Assembly (NCBI RefSeq): GCF_001463745.1
Contig: NZ_BBWJ01000040.1
Coordinates: forward strand, 1 to 64,000
Length of the DNA stretch: 64,000 bases
Direction of reading: 5' to 3'
Source of the DNA: Aureimonas sp. AU22
GTDB taxonomy: Bacteria > Pseudomonadota > Alphaproteobacteria > Rhizobiales > Rhizobiaceae
A model generated the notes under the pieces. The model did not search any database. It saw only the letters and a program-made list of their open reading frames with translations, and was not told the origin of the DNA. A program made the translations under genes and the position numbers. This document shows, in pieces, positions 53,690 through 63,520 of this stretch. The stretch's first letter is position 1. The number at the start of each line of letters is the position of its first letter.

Positions 53690-54136
53690 CACGCCGACGA
53701 GCGGAAGCCTGACGATAGACGGACAGTATACGGGAACGCTCGACAAGAATGGGCTGACTATGCTTCGCGGACGTTGCATCGGCTTCGTCTTCCAGTACCA
53801 TCATCTGATCCCGGCGTTCAGCGCCGTCGAGAACGTCATGGTGCCGCTGCTCGTGCGGCGCGGATACGCCGACAAGGACATGCGACGGACGGCCGAGCGG
53901 CTATTGGACCAGGGTAGCCGCCTCGCTTTTGCCGGTCGCAAGGCGACGCACGCGTCGGGTGGGCAGCGGCAGCGCGAGGCGATCGCAAGGGCGTTTGTCG
54001 CAGTTCCAGCGATCGTCCTCGCGGACAAGCCGACAGGCAACCTCGACACCAGGAGCGCCGGAGGTGTCTGCGACCTCATTGGACTTGCCCTGCCTTGTAG
54101 AAGGCGCTTTCGGGGAGCAGCGGGTGCTGGGCTGAT
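53690..54136 (+). pseudogene. LolD/MacB-type ABC ATPase remnant
   Basis: The frame reads PTSGSLTIDGQYTGTLDKNG, then RCIGFVFQYHHLIPAFSAVE, HASGGQRQREAIARA and IVLADKPTGNLDT. These are the Q-loop, signature and Walker B of a LolD/MacB-type ATPase. Walker A and everything before it are missing. The Walker B Glu is Lys (ADKPTGNLD), and the sequence loses homology after GLALP, where the switch His should follow. It cannot hydrolyse ATP. It lies between a methyltransferase gene and a histidine kinase gene. Confidence 0.8.
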
Positions 54137-54264
54137 CGACAGACCTACCTCAGAGAACATGCTGGTGCCGTGCATCGTCACGAAGCGCGACCGCGGCGAT
54201 GCGTCGAAAACCGGCCATGCTTGGCAGCGTTCGCTTTGTCGCGACGGGCGCATGACGAGGCGGT

Positions 54265-55680
54265 TCAGAGCGGCAGGCGGATCGCGGCTTCCAGCCCCGA
54301 CCCGTCACTGCGCAGCGTCACGTCGCCGCCGTGCTGGCGGGCGATTGCGCGGGCGATCGACAGTCCGAGGCCAACGCCACCCGTCTCGGAGTTGCGCGAA
54401 GCTTCGAGGCGCACGAACGGCGCGAAGACGTCCTCCAACCGGTCCGGCGGAATGCCCGGCCCCCTGTCGCGAACGAGAATCTCCACGCCATCATCCGCCG
54501 GCGCAAGTGAGACGCGCGCCTGCTCGCCGTAGCGAACGGCGTTCTCGATGAGATTGCGCAGGGCGCGGCGCACGCTGTCGGGTCGACAGCGGCAGGTGGT
54601 GACGCGCTCGCCTTCCACGAACCGGACATCGTTGCCGACCTCCGCAAGGTCCTCGCACAGGCTTTCTACCAGGGTGCCAAGGTCCACGGTGCGTGTCGGC
54701 TCGGTCTCGCTTTCCTGCCGGGCCAAGGAGAGAATTGCCTCGGTCATCGCCCGCATCTCGTCGATCGTCGCGAACATGCGGGACTGCAGTTCCTCGTCGT
54801 CCACGAACTCGGCGCGCAGGCGGAGCGTGGTCAACGGCGTGCGCAGGTCGTGGCCGATCGCCGCCAGCATCCGCGTCCGGTCCTGGACGAAGCGTTGAAG
54901 CCGCTCCTGCATCCGGTTGAAGGCCTCGGCCGTGTGGCGAATGTCGTCGGGCCCCGTTTCCGGCAGCGGATCGAGCGCCTCGCCGCGCCCGAGCGTCTCG
55001 GCGGCTTCGGTCAGACGCGCGAGCGGCTTGGCGATACGCCGGATCGCGACGATCGCGACGAGGGCCACCAGACCCGCCGTCAGGCTGAAGGTGAGCGGGA
55101 ACGGCGTCGTCAGGATCGAGCCGGAGAAATGATTGTAGTAGGCGGCGTTGAAGCTTGTGCCGTCGCCGAGCGGTACGGCGAAGCCGGTACCGAGGTCGTC
55201 GGCGAACGCGACGGCGCGGGCCTCGGTCGGCAAGTCGCCGGGCCAGTCGACGGGTGGCGACCGCTCGTCGGCGACCGTCGCCCCGGCCATGGCGCGCGCC
55301 GCCTCGCCGGGACGGCGGCCGCCCCCCTGGACGACGCCCTCGGAAGCATCGAGAAGCTGGGCGAGCGGCGTCGCGAACTGCGCCCGCATCGCGGCGAGCC
55401 ACTCGCCGGAGCGGGGCTCCGCGGTCCCGGCGATCCAGAAACGAGTGTCGTCGGTCGCGCTGGCGCGGGCAATGCGAGCGCGCACGTCGGTGGGCACCGA
55501 GGCGACGAGGCGCGCCAGCGACTGCGTCCGGTTGGTGAATTCCGTCCGGTCGCTCGCCTCCAGCACCTGCTTGCGCTCCTGCCAGACGAACAGGAACGAG
55601 GCGACCTGCGACAGGAGCAGCGCGCCGAGAAGAGCGGCGACGAGCTGCCCCGAAAGGGTCTTGTGCCACCACGACATCAT
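54265..55680 (-). CDS. Sensor histidine kinase (second system)
   Basis: A 471-residue kinase with two membrane helices (about 10-35 and 200-225), a periplasmic domain and HAMP. The motifs are H-box AIGHDLRTPLTTLRL, N-box NLIENAVRYG, G1 DRGPGIP and G2 GGVGLGLSIA. It closely parallels the kinase at 4061, even in the post-HAMP segment NRMQERLQRFVQDRTRMLA. The first of two ATGs overlaps the regulator stop (ATGA). The pair is divergent from an RND efflux operon it probably controls. Confidence 0.94.
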   Translation of the reverse strand: MMSWWHKTLSGQLVAALLGALLLSQVASFLFVWQERKQVLEASDRTEFTNRTQSLARLVASVPTDVRARIARASATDDTRFWIAGTAEPRSGEWLAAMRAQFATPLAQLLDASEGVVQGGGRRPGEAARAMAGATVADERSPPVDWPGDLPTEARAVAFADDLGTGFAVPLGDGTSFNAAYYNHFSGSILTTPFPLTFSLTAGLVALVAIVAIRRIAKPLARLTEAAETLGRGEALDPLPETGPDDIRHTAEAFNRMQERLQRFVQDRTRMLAAIGHDLRTPLTTLRLRAEFVDDEELQSRMFATIDEMRAMTEAILSLARQESETEPTRTVDLGTLVESLCEDLAEVGNDVRFVEGERVTTCRCRPDSVRRALRNLIENAVRYGEQARVSLAPADDGVEILVRDRGPGIPPDRLEDVFAPFVRLEASRNSETGGVGLGLSIARAIARQHGGDVTLRSDGSGLEAAIRLPL

Positions 55681-56396
55681 GCCGGTGTCACCTCGGCGGC
55701 GAGCCGATAGCCGCCGCCCCAATGCGTCTGGATCAGCGAGGGAGTTCGCGGGTCAGCTTCCACCTTCTTGCGCAGGCGGCTGACCTGGTTGTCAATGGAG
55801 CGGTCGAAGGCGTCGCCCTCGCGTCCTGTGGTCAGATCGAGAAGCTGGTCGCGCGTCAGCACGAGGCCGGGGTGCTCCACGAAGACCTTCAGCAGACGGA
55901 ACTCGGCGGTCGACAGGGAGACCGTGACGCCGTCGGCGCCCTGCAGTTCCCGGCGTCCGAGATCGAGCAGCCAGCCCGCGAAGCGAACGCGCTGGTTCAC
56001 GGGCAACTCGCGGTGCGGCGGCACCGCGTTGACGCGACGAAGCACCGCCTTGATGCGAGCCAGCAGCTCGCGGGCGGAGAACGGCTTCGTCAGATAGTCG
56101 TCGGCGCCGAGCTCGAGCCCCACCACGCGGTCGGTCTCGTCGGCGACGGCGGTCAGGAAGATGATCGGAACGCCGTTGGTGGCGCGTAGATCGCGGCAGA
56201 TGGTCAGCCCATCCTCGTCCGGCATCATGATGTCGAGGACGATGAGGTCGGGACGTTCGGTCTGGAGCAGGCGGCGCAGGGCGCGCCCGCCGTCCGCCAC
56301 ACTGATGCGGAAGCCCTGCTGGACCAGATACTTGCGGACGAGGTCCCGGATTTCGCGGTGGTCGTCGACCACGACGATATGTGGAACGGCGGACAT
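55677..56396 (-). CDS. OmpR-family response regulator (second system)
   Basis: A 239-residue regulator. Receiver: VDDHREIRDL, phosphoacceptor Asp in IVLDIMMPDEDG, FLTAVADETDR, LTKPFSARELL. DNA-binding winged helix: LSTAEFRLLKVFVEHPGLVL and SIDNQVSRLRKKVEADP. The start at MSAVPHIVVVDD was chosen because it opens the receiver fold; the frame is open upstream through the intergenic region. It is divergent from the RND operon. It is a clear paralogue of 3345-4064. Confidence 0.94.
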   Translation of the reverse strand: MSAVPHIVVVDDHREIRDLVRKYLVQQGFRISVADGGRALRRLLQTERPDLIVLDIMMPDEDGLTICRDLRATNGVPIIFLTAVADETDRVVGLELGADDYLTKPFSARELLARIKAVLRRVNAVPPHRELPVNQRVRFAGWLLDLGRRELQGADGVTVSLSTAEFRLLKVFVEHPGLVLTRDQLLDLTTGREGDAFDRSIDNQVSRLRKKVEADPRTPSLIQTHWGGGYRLAAEVTPA

Positions 56397-56515
56397 GATG
56401 GCCCTCGATCGAACTCGAATGGTGGCCTTCGCCTCTACACCCGCCGCGCCGCGCCGTGGCGGAAAGTTTGTAACGAGATGTACCGTATGGGCCGAACGCC
56501 GGGGCGCGGATACAA

Positions 56516-56526
56516 TTTGCGACAAA
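56516..56526. promoter_or_regulatory. Palindrome shared with the first two-component locus
   Basis: TTTGCGACAAA (4-3-4 inverted repeat) lies between the second response regulator gene and the RND operon, about 95 bp before the latter. It shares the core TTGCGACAA with 3256-3268. Candidate binding site for one or both paralogous regulators. Confidence 0.4.
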
Positions 56527-56620
56527 GCGCCATGGGGGTGACACACCTGCCGACACCGCACCAGTTTATGACGGGTATCAAGTTGGCGGGCGCTCGCGCT
56601 CGCGCTGCGGATAGGTCCTG

Positions 56621-57904
56621 ATGTCTGTCGATACTCCCCCACCGCGGCGCCGCGTCGCCGGGTTCCTGATCGGCCTCGCGGCCCTTTCGGCGCTGTCCGC
56701 CTGCACCCAGCCGGAAGCCGCTGCGCCCCCTCGGGCCGCGGCGACACCGCCGGAGGTCGGGTTCGTGACCCTGCACCCGAGCTCCGTGACGATCCACAGC
56801 GACATGGCCGGCCGCGTCGTCGCGTTTCGAACCGCCGACATTCGGCCCCAGGTCGGCGGGATCGTCGTCGAGCGCGTGTTCGAGCCCGGCAGCCGCGTGA
56901 CGGCGGGCGACGTCCTGTTCCGCTTGGATCCCAAACCGTTCCAGGCGCAGTTGGCCGCCGCCGAGGCGACGCTGACGAAAGCCGAGGCGTCGCTTCCCAG
57001 CGTCCAGGCGAAGGCGCAGAGATACGCCAACCTGTCGGCGAGCACGGTCATCAGCGAGCAGGACAAGGAGGACGCGCAGTCGCTGTTCCTCCAGACGAAA
57101 GCCGACATCGCCGTGGCGCAGGCGGCGGTCGAGACGGCCCGCATCAATCTCGGCTACTCCGAGATCCGCGCGCCCATCGACGGGATGATCGGCACCACCA
57201 ATGTCGATGCCGGCACACTCCTCACCGCCGGTCAGGCGGAGGCGCTGGCCACCATCCGCCAGCTCGATCCGGTCTATGTCGATCTCACGGAATCGTCCGG
57301 CAATCTGATCAAGAACCGGGCCGCACTTGAGACGGGCGGCTTCCGATCCGCCTTCGGCGACAAGGCGTCGCCGCCGAAGATCACGCTCCGCCTCCCCGAC
57401 GGCACGCCGTACGGCGAGCCCGGTACGCTGGAGGCGCGAGAACGCTTCGTGTCGGAGACGACGAGCAGCTTCACCATTCGCGCCCGCTTCGCGAACCCCG
57501 AGGCCCTGCTGCTGCCCGGCCAGTATGTGCGCGCCACGCTCGACATCGGCGTCGACGACCAGGGCTTCCTGGTTCCCCAGCGGGCCGTCTCACGCAACAA
57601 CAAGGGCGAGCCGACCGCGAGTTTCGTGAAGGAGGACGGCACGGCCGAGACCCGCGTTCTCCAGCTTTCCACCGACATCGGCGGCAACTGGGTGGTGACA
57701 TCCGGCGTCTTCGACGGCGACCGCCTCGTCGTCGACGGGTTCCAGAAGATGCAGGCGGGCAAGCCGGTGTCGGCGGTCGAGGTCACGCTGGACGAGAACG
57801 GCGTTGCGCGTCCCGTCGAAGCCACCGCACCGACCACCCCTACGCCGGTCGAGGCGCAGAAGGTCGCGGGGCGCGGCGAGACAACCGGCAAGGCGCAGGA
57901 CTGA
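56621..57904 (+). CDS. RND efflux periplasmic adaptor (MFP), lipoprotein
   Basis: A 427-residue HlyD/AcrA-type adaptor. A lipobox, LSAC (about residues 25-28), should anchor it to the inner membrane. The lipoyl/barrel halves are seen as RPQVGGIVVERVFEPGSRVT and SEIRAPIDGMIGTTNVDAGT, flanking a coiled-coil hairpin (about 95-165). It links the RND pump to an outer-membrane channel; no channel gene lies nearby, so a shared TolC is presumed. It is followed four bases later by the pump gene. Confidence 0.94.
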   Translation: MSVDTPPPRRRVAGFLIGLAALSALSACTQPEAAAPPRAAATPPEVGFVTLHPSSVTIHSDMAGRVVAFRTADIRPQVGGIVVERVFEPGSRVTAGDVLFRLDPKPFQAQLAAAEATLTKAEASLPSVQAKAQRYANLSASTVISEQDKEDAQSLFLQTKADIAVAQAAVETARINLGYSEIRAPIDGMIGTTNVDAGTLLTAGQAEALATIRQLDPVYVDLTESSGNLIKNRAALETGGFRSAFGDKASPPKITLRLPDGTPYGEPGTLEARERFVSETTSSFTIRARFANPEALLLPGQYVRATLDIGVDDQGFLVPQRAVSRNNKGEPTASFVKEDGTAETRVLQLSTDIGGNWVVTSGVFDGDRLVVDGFQKMQAGKPVSAVEVTLDENGVARPVEATAPTTPTPVEAQKVAGRGETTGKAQD

Positions 57905-57907
57905 ACC

Positions 57908-60900
57908 ATGGCCCAGTTCTTCATCCGCCGGCCCGTCTTCGCCTGGGTCATCGCGATCGCGATCATGCTCGGCGGCCTTCTCGGCCTGACGCAACTCTCG
58001 ATCTCGCGGTACCCCGACATCGCGCCGCCCAACGTGCGCATCTCAGCCACCTATCCCGGCGCCAGCGCCCAGACGCTCGAAAATTCGGTGACGAAGATCA
58101 TCGAGCAGAACATGACGGGGCTCGACGGCCTTCTCTACATGGCGTCGAACTCGACGTCGGCCGGCACCGCCTCGATCACGCTGACCTTTCGGAACGGCAC
58201 GGACCCCGACATCGCGCAGGTCCAGACGCAGAACAAGCTCGCCCAGGTCACCTCGCAGCTCCCCGAGGCGGTGCAGCGCCAGGGCCTGACGGTGTCGAAG
58301 TCGTCGTCCGGCATCCTGATGGTCGCTGCCCTGACCTCGACCAATCCGTCCTACACCTCGATCGACCTCGCCGATCTCGTCTCTACCAACCTCGAGGATG
58401 CGATCCGCCGCGTGCCGGGCGTCGGTGATCTCAACCTCTTCGGCTCCGGCTATGCCATGCGGGTCTGGCTGGACCCGGCCAAGCTCGCCCAGTTCCAGTT
58501 GACGCCCGGCGACGTGACGTCGGCGATCGCCGCGCAGAACAGCCAGGTTTCAGTCGGCCAGCTCGGCGCCTCGCCGTCTGCGCCCGGCGCACAGATGAAC
58601 TACACCATCACCTCGCAGAGCCAGCTGCAGACACCGGACCAGTTCCGCTCGATCATCCTGAAGACGGCGACCGACGGCTCGCTCGTGACGATCGGCGATG
58701 TCGCGCGCGTCGAGATCGGTGCGGAAAGCTACAACACCAGCGCTCGCTACAATGGCCAGCCGGCCGCCGGCTTCGGCGTGAACCTGGCAGCCGGGGCCAA
58801 TGCGATCGACACGGCGGAGGGCGTCCAGGCGGCGATGGAGCGGCTGAAGGGCTCGCTGCCCGCGGATGTCGACATCGTCTATCCTAACGACACGACACCC
58901 TTCGTGAAGCTCTCGATCGAGAAGGTCGTTCACACGCTGATCGAGGCGGTGGTTCTCGTGTTCGTAGTGATGCTCCTGTTCCTTCAGAACTGGCGCGCGA
59001 CGCTGATCCCGACCATCGCGGTGCCCGTGGTGCTGCTGGGCACGTTCGGCGTGCTGGCCGTGGCGGGGTACTCCATCAACACGCTGACCATGTTCGCCAT
59101 GGTGCTCGCCATCGGCCTTCTCGTCGACGACGCGATCGTGGTGGTGGAGAACGTCGAGCGTGTCATGGAGGAGGAAGGCCTCGGCCCCCGCGAGGCGACC
59201 GAGAAGTCGATGCGCGAAATCACGGGCGCGCTCGTCGGCATCGCGCTCGTCCTGTCGGCCGTGTTCCTGCCGATGGCCTTCTTCGGCGGCTCGGTCGGCA
59301 TCATCTACCAGCAGTTCTCGATCACCATCGTCACCGCCATGCTTCTCTCCGTGGTGGTAGCCGTGGTGCTGACGCCGGCCCTTTGCGCCACCCTTCTGAA
59401 ACCGACGCACGGCGCGCGAAAGAACTGGTTCTTCCGCGGCTTCAACCGGGGCTTCGGCGCGCTCACGAACGGCTACGAGCGCGCGACCGGCGGCCTCCTC
59501 GCTCGCCCCATTCGCGTCCTCGTCGTGTTCCTCGTGATCTGCGGCGGCACGGCCTACCTCTTCACGCGCCTCCCCTCGTCATTCCTGCCCCCGGAGGACC
59601 AGGGCGTGCTGATGACGCAGATCGAACTACCCGTTGGCGCGACGCGGGCGCGCACGCTCGAGGTGCTCAATCAGGTCGAGCAGTTCTACCTCACGCAGGA
59701 GAAGGACAGCGTCCAGGCGGTCTTCGCGACGCAGGGCTTCTCCTTCGGCGGCCAGGGCCAGAACCTCGCGATGGCCTTCGTACGGCTGAAGCCTTTCGAC
59801 GAACGCACGGCGAAGGGCCAGGACGCCGCTTCCATCGCCGGCCGCGCGATGCGCGCCTTCGCCAAGGTCCGCGACGCACGCGTCGTCGCCCTATCGCCGC
59901 CCGCCCTGCCGGGTATGGGTCAATCCGGCGGCTTCGAGATGTATCTCCAGGATTCGGGCGGCCAGGGCGCGCAAGCCCTCGCCGACGCCGGGCAGCGCCT
60001 TCTCCAAGCCGCTGGCTCCGACCCGATGCTGTCGGGCGTTCGCCGCAACGGCACGCCGACGCAGCCCCAGCTCGACGTGAAGATCGACCACCAGATGGCT
60101 GGCGCGCTCGGCATCGACGTTGCGGCGGTCAACGGCGTCCTCTCAACGGCCTGGGCCGGCGACTATGTCAACGATTTCGACAACAACGGCCGCATCAAGC
60201 CCGTCTATGTCCAGGCCGACGCGCCCTTCCGCATGGTGCCCAGCGATCTCGACCGCTGGTACGCCCGCAACACCAAGGGCGAGATGGTCCCGTTCTCGGC
60301 TTTCACGCAGATCGGCTGGGATCAGGGAGCGGCCCGTCTGGAACGCTTCAACGGGCTGAGCGCGATCAACATCCAGGGCTCCGCCGCCGGCGGCACGTCG
60401 TCTGGCGAGGCCATGGCGCGCATGGAGCAGCTCGTCGCGGACCTCGGACCCGGCTGGACGGTAGACTGGAGCGGCCTTTCCTATCAGGAGCGCCTTTCGG
60501 GATCGCAGGCGCCGCTTCTCTATGCCCTGTCGGTGCTCGTCGTGTTCCTGTGTCTCGCGGCTCTCTACGAGAGCTGGACGGTACCGTTCTCGGTGATCCT
60601 CGCGGTTCCGATCGGTGTCTTCGGCGCGCTGGTCGCAGCCAGCGCCAGCGGTCTTTCGAACGACATCTACTTCAAGGTCGGCCTTCTCACGACGATCGGT
60701 CTGGCCGCCAAGAACGCGATCCTGATCGTCGAGTTCGCGCGGGATCTGCACGCCGCCGGACGCCCCCTCGTGGAGGCGACGCTGGAAGCGGCACGGCTGC
60801 GCCTGCGCCCGATCCTGATGACCTCGTTCGCCTTCATCCTAGGCGTGCTGCCACTCGCGATCTCGACGGGTGCCGGTGCGGGGGCCCAGCGGGCCATCGG

Positions 60901-61045
60901 CATCGGTGTGATGGGGGGCATGATCGCGGCGACCGCGCTCGGCATCTTCTTCGTCCCGCTGTTCTTCGCGGTGGTGATGCGCCTCGGTGCCCGGCTTGCG
61001 CGTCGCCCCGCGACCCCGGAGGCCGTTGCCGCGCCGGCGGAATGA
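57908..61045 (+). CDS. RND multidrug efflux pump (AcrB/MexB type)
   Basis: A 1045-residue hydrophobe/amphiphile-efflux pump with 12 helices and two large periplasmic loops. The N-terminus is MAQFFIRRPVFAWVIAIAIM. The proton-relay Asp pair is in LLVDDAIVVVENVERVM and the Lys in GLAAKNAILIVEFARDLH. The length equals AcrB. It exports drugs, detergents or dyes; the substrate range is unknown. Control by the divergent two-component system is likely from gene order. Confidence 0.96.
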   Translation: MAQFFIRRPVFAWVIAIAIMLGGLLGLTQLSISRYPDIAPPNVRISATYPGASAQTLENSVTKIIEQNMTGLDGLLYMASNSTSAGTASITLTFRNGTDPDIAQVQTQNKLAQVTSQLPEAVQRQGLTVSKSSSGILMVAALTSTNPSYTSIDLADLVSTNLEDAIRRVPGVGDLNLFGSGYAMRVWLDPAKLAQFQLTPGDVTSAIAAQNSQVSVGQLGASPSAPGAQMNYTITSQSQLQTPDQFRSIILKTATDGSLVTIGDVARVEIGAESYNTSARYNGQPAAGFGVNLAAGANAIDTAEGVQAAMERLKGSLPADVDIVYPNDTTPFVKLSIEKVVHTLIEAVVLVFVVMLLFLQNWRATLIPTIAVPVVLLGTFGVLAVAGYSINTLTMFAMVLAIGLLVDDAIVVVENVERVMEEEGLGPREATEKSMREITGALVGIALVLSAVFLPMAFFGGSVGIIYQQFSITIVTAMLLSVVVAVVLTPALCATLLKPTHGARKNWFFRGFNRGFGALTNGYERATGGLLARPIRVLVVFLVICGGTAYLFTRLPSSFLPPEDQGVLMTQIELPVGATRARTLEVLNQVEQFYLTQEKDSVQAVFATQGFSFGGQGQNLAMAFVRLKPFDERTAKGQDAASIAGRAMRAFAKVRDARVVALSPPALPGMGQSGGFEMYLQDSGGQGAQALADAGQRLLQAAGSDPMLSGVRRNGTPTQPQLDVKIDHQMAGALGIDVAAVNGVLSTAWAGDYVNDFDNNGRIKPVYVQADAPFRMVPSDLDRWYARNTKGEMVPFSAFTQIGWDQGAARLERFNGLSAINIQGSAAGGTSSGEAMARMEQLVADLGPGWTVDWSGLSYQERLSGSQAPLLYALSVLVVFLCLAALYESWTVPFSVILAVPIGVFGALVAASASGLSNDIYFKVGLLTTIGLAAKNAILIVEFARDLHAAGRPLVEATLEAARLRLRPILMTSFAFILGVLPLAISTGAGAGAQRAIGIGVMGGMIAATALGIFFVPLFFAVVMRLGARLARRPATPEAVAAPAE

Positions 61046-61073
61046 TGCTCAGCTTCAGCCGGAGGAGGATCCG

Positions 61074-61964
61074 ATGACCGAACGCCTGACCGCCAAGGAC
61101 TTTCCGCCCGAACTCCTAGAACTCTACGACGGCTACGCCCACGGGCTCGTCACAAAGCGCGAGTTCCTAGAGCGGGCGGCTCGGTTCACCGTGGGCGGGT
61201 TGACCGCCACCGCGCTTCTGTCGGTCATGAGCCCGAACTACGCGATGGCAACCCAGGTCGAGTTCACCGATCCCGACATCACGGCGGAATACATCACCTA
61301 CCCCTCGCCCGAAGGACACGGCGAGGTGCGCGCCTATCTGGTGCGTCCCGCCAAGGCGACGGGCAAGGTCCCGGGCGTCGTCGTTGTGCACGAGAACCGT
61401 GGGCTCAACCCGTATATCGAGGATGTGGCCCGCCGCGTCGCCAAGGCGGGGTTTGTCGCGCTTGCTCCCGACGGCCTGACGTCGGTGGGTTTCTATCCCG
61501 GCAACGACGAGAAGGGGCGCGAGCTTCAAGCGCAGGTCGATCCGGAAAAGCTGATGAACGACTTCCTCGCGGCCGTCGACTTCCTCGGCCAGCACGAGGC
61601 GACGACGGGGCGGATCGGCATCACCGGCTTCTGCTATGGCGGGGGCGTCGCCAACGCGGCCGCCGTCGCGCGCCCCGATCTCGGTGCAGCCGTGCCTTTC
61701 TATGGGCGTCAACCGAGGGCCGAGGACGTCGCCCGCATCCGGGCGCCTCTCCTCATTCACTACGCCGAACTCGACACGCGCATCAACGAGGGCTGGCCGG
61801 CCTACGAGGCGGCGCTGAAGGCGGAGAAAAAGACCTTCGAGGCCTACATCTACCCCGGTGTGAACCACGGCTTTCACAACGATTCGACCCCGCGCTACGA
61901 CGAGGCGGCGGCCAACCTGGCCTGGGAGCGTACGATCGCTTGGTTCCGCAAGTATCTGGCCTGA
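61074..61964 (+). CDS. Dienelactone hydrolase-family protein with N-terminal leader
   Basis: A 296-residue alpha/beta hydrolase. The DLH triad is Cys in GITGFCYGGG, Asp in AELDTRIN and His in GVNHGFHND, with the acidic residue of VVVHENRGLN conserved. An N-terminal extension with a Tat/Sec-like hydrophobic segment (RFTVGGLTATALLSVMSPNY) is typical of YghX-type members and suggests export. GGAGGAGG precedes the ATG. It follows the RND gene by 28 bp and may be cotranscribed. Confidence 0.9.
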   Translation: MTERLTAKDFPPELLELYDGYAHGLVTKREFLERAARFTVGGLTATALLSVMSPNYAMATQVEFTDPDITAEYITYPSPEGHGEVRAYLVRPAKATGKVPGVVVVHENRGLNPYIEDVARRVAKAGFVALAPDGLTSVGFYPGNDEKGRELQAQVDPEKLMNDFLAAVDFLGQHEATTGRIGITGFCYGGGVANAAAVARPDLGAAVPFYGRQPRAEDVARIRAPLLIHYAELDTRINEGWPAYEAALKAEKKTFEAYIYPGVNHGFHNDSTPRYDEAAANLAWERTIAWFRKYLA

Positions 61965-62116
61965 GCGTTACGTCCTGGCTTCGGGCGCAGCCCGTGGAAG
62001 GCGAGCGCGCTTCAACACGCCGGGAGTTCCCTGAACAGGCTTCCCGTCGATGCAGAAAGGGCTTGTCCGCGGCGGTGATCGAGCGCTTCCTTGCGCCATT
62101 GCCTAGGAGGTCCACG

Positions 62117-63454
62117 ATGAACGTTCACGCCAAGCCGAACGCCCCGGTGCTCGACAGCTACTGGATGCCCTTCACCGCCAACCGCCAGTTCAAGAAGGCG
62201 CCCCGCCTTCTCGTGGCGGCCGAGGGCATGCATTACACGAGCGACGACGGGCGCAAGGTGCTGGACGGGACGGCAGGCCTCTGGTGCGTGAACGCAGGCC
62301 ACGGCCGCCGCACAATCGCGGAAGCCGTGCAGAGGCAGCTCACGACGCTCGACTATGCGCCCTCCTTCCAGATGGGCCATACGATCGCCTTCGACTTCGC
62401 CGAGCGGCTTGCCGAGATCGCACCGGGTCCGGAAGGCGGCAAGCTCGATCGGGTCTTCTTCACCGGGTCCGGCTCGGAATCCGTCGACACCGCGCTCAAG
62501 ATCGCGGTCGCCTACCAGCGAGCCATCGGCCAGGGTACACGCAACCGTCTCATCGGGCGCGAGCGCGGCTACCACGGTGTCGGCTTCGGCGGCATCTCGG
62601 TCGGAGGCCTCGTCAACAACCGACGCGTCTTCCCGCAACTCCCCGGCACCGACCATCTACGCCACACGTTCGACCCAGCGCGCAACGGCTACGTGAAGGG
62701 CCAGCCCGAACACGGGGCCGAGCTTGCCGACGATCTGGAACGCCTCGTCGCCCTTCACGGCGCGGAGACCATCGCCGCCTGCATCGTCGAGCCCGTCGCG
62801 GGATCCACGGGCGTCCTGCCCCCGCCGAAGGGCTACCTCGAGCGCCTCAGGTCGATCTGCGACAAGCACGGCATCCTCCTCATCTTCGACGAGGTCATCA
62901 CCGGCTTCGGGCGCCTCGGCGCGCCGTTCGCCACCGACTTCTTCGGCGTCGTTCCCGATCTCATCACGACCGCCAAGGGCTTGACCAACGGCGCGCTTCC
63001 GATGGGCGCGGTCTTTGCGAGCCGGAAGGTCCACGACGCGCTGATGCAAGGGCCGGAGGGCGCAATCGAGCTGTTCCACGGCTACACCTATTCCGGCCAC
63101 CCGGCCGCCTGCGCCGCCGGCATCGCAACGCTCGACATCTACGAGAGCGAGGGCCTCCTTACCCGCGCGACGGAGATCCAGGCCGAGTGGGACGCGGCGA
63201 TCCATTCACTGAAAGGTTCGGCCCACGTCACGGACATCCGCACCATCGGCCTCATTGCCGGCATCGAGCTTGCATCGCGCGAAGGATCGGTTGGCTCGCG
63301 CGCCTACGACGTGTTCGTCGACTGCTTCGAGAAGGGCCTTCTCATCCGCGTCACCGGCGACATCATCGCCCTGTCCCCGCCGCTCGTCATCGAGAGCGGC
63401 CAGATCGGCGAAATCGTCGATGTCCTCGGCAAGGCCATCGCCGCCGTGGCGTAG
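62117..63454 (+). CDS. Class III omega-aminotransferase (beta-alanine:pyruvate type)
   Basis: A 445-residue PLP enzyme. The N-terminal segment DSYWMPFTANRQFKKAPRLL and FTGSGSESVDTALKIA are those of omega-amino-acid:pyruvate aminotransferases. IFDEVITGFGRLG holds the PLP-interacting Asp and TTAKGLTNG the Schiff-base Lys. It transfers an amino group from beta-alanine or a similar omega-amine to pyruvate, giving alanine. Alanine dehydrogenase, encoded next, can recycle the alanine. AGGAGG precedes the ATG. Confidence 0.92.
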   Translation: MNVHAKPNAPVLDSYWMPFTANRQFKKAPRLLVAAEGMHYTSDDGRKVLDGTAGLWCVNAGHGRRTIAEAVQRQLTTLDYAPSFQMGHTIAFDFAERLAEIAPGPEGGKLDRVFFTGSGSESVDTALKIAVAYQRAIGQGTRNRLIGRERGYHGVGFGGISVGGLVNNRRVFPQLPGTDHLRHTFDPARNGYVKGQPEHGAELADDLERLVALHGAETIAACIVEPVAGSTGVLPPPKGYLERLRSICDKHGILLIFDEVITGFGRLGAPFATDFFGVVPDLITTAKGLTNGALPMGAVFASRKVHDALMQGPEGAIELFHGYTYSGHPAACAAGIATLDIYESEGLLTRATEIQAEWDAAIHSLKGSAHVTDIRTIGLIAGIELASREGSVGSRAYDVFVDCFEKGLLIRVTGDIIALSPPLVIESGQIGEIVDVLGKAIAAVA

Positions 63455-63475
63455 GGTCCGCAACGGCCGCACCGG

Positions 63476-63494
63476 CCGGGCGCGAGGCGCCCGG
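63476..63494 (+). terminator. Intercistronic GC hairpin
   Basis: CCGGGCGC pairs with GCGCCCGG around GAG, between the aminotransferase and ald. There is no U-tract, so it is probably an mRNA-stability or attenuation element rather than a full terminator. Confidence 0.5.
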
Positions 63495-63520
63495 TCCGAA
63501 CACCACCGGGAGGAACGGGC

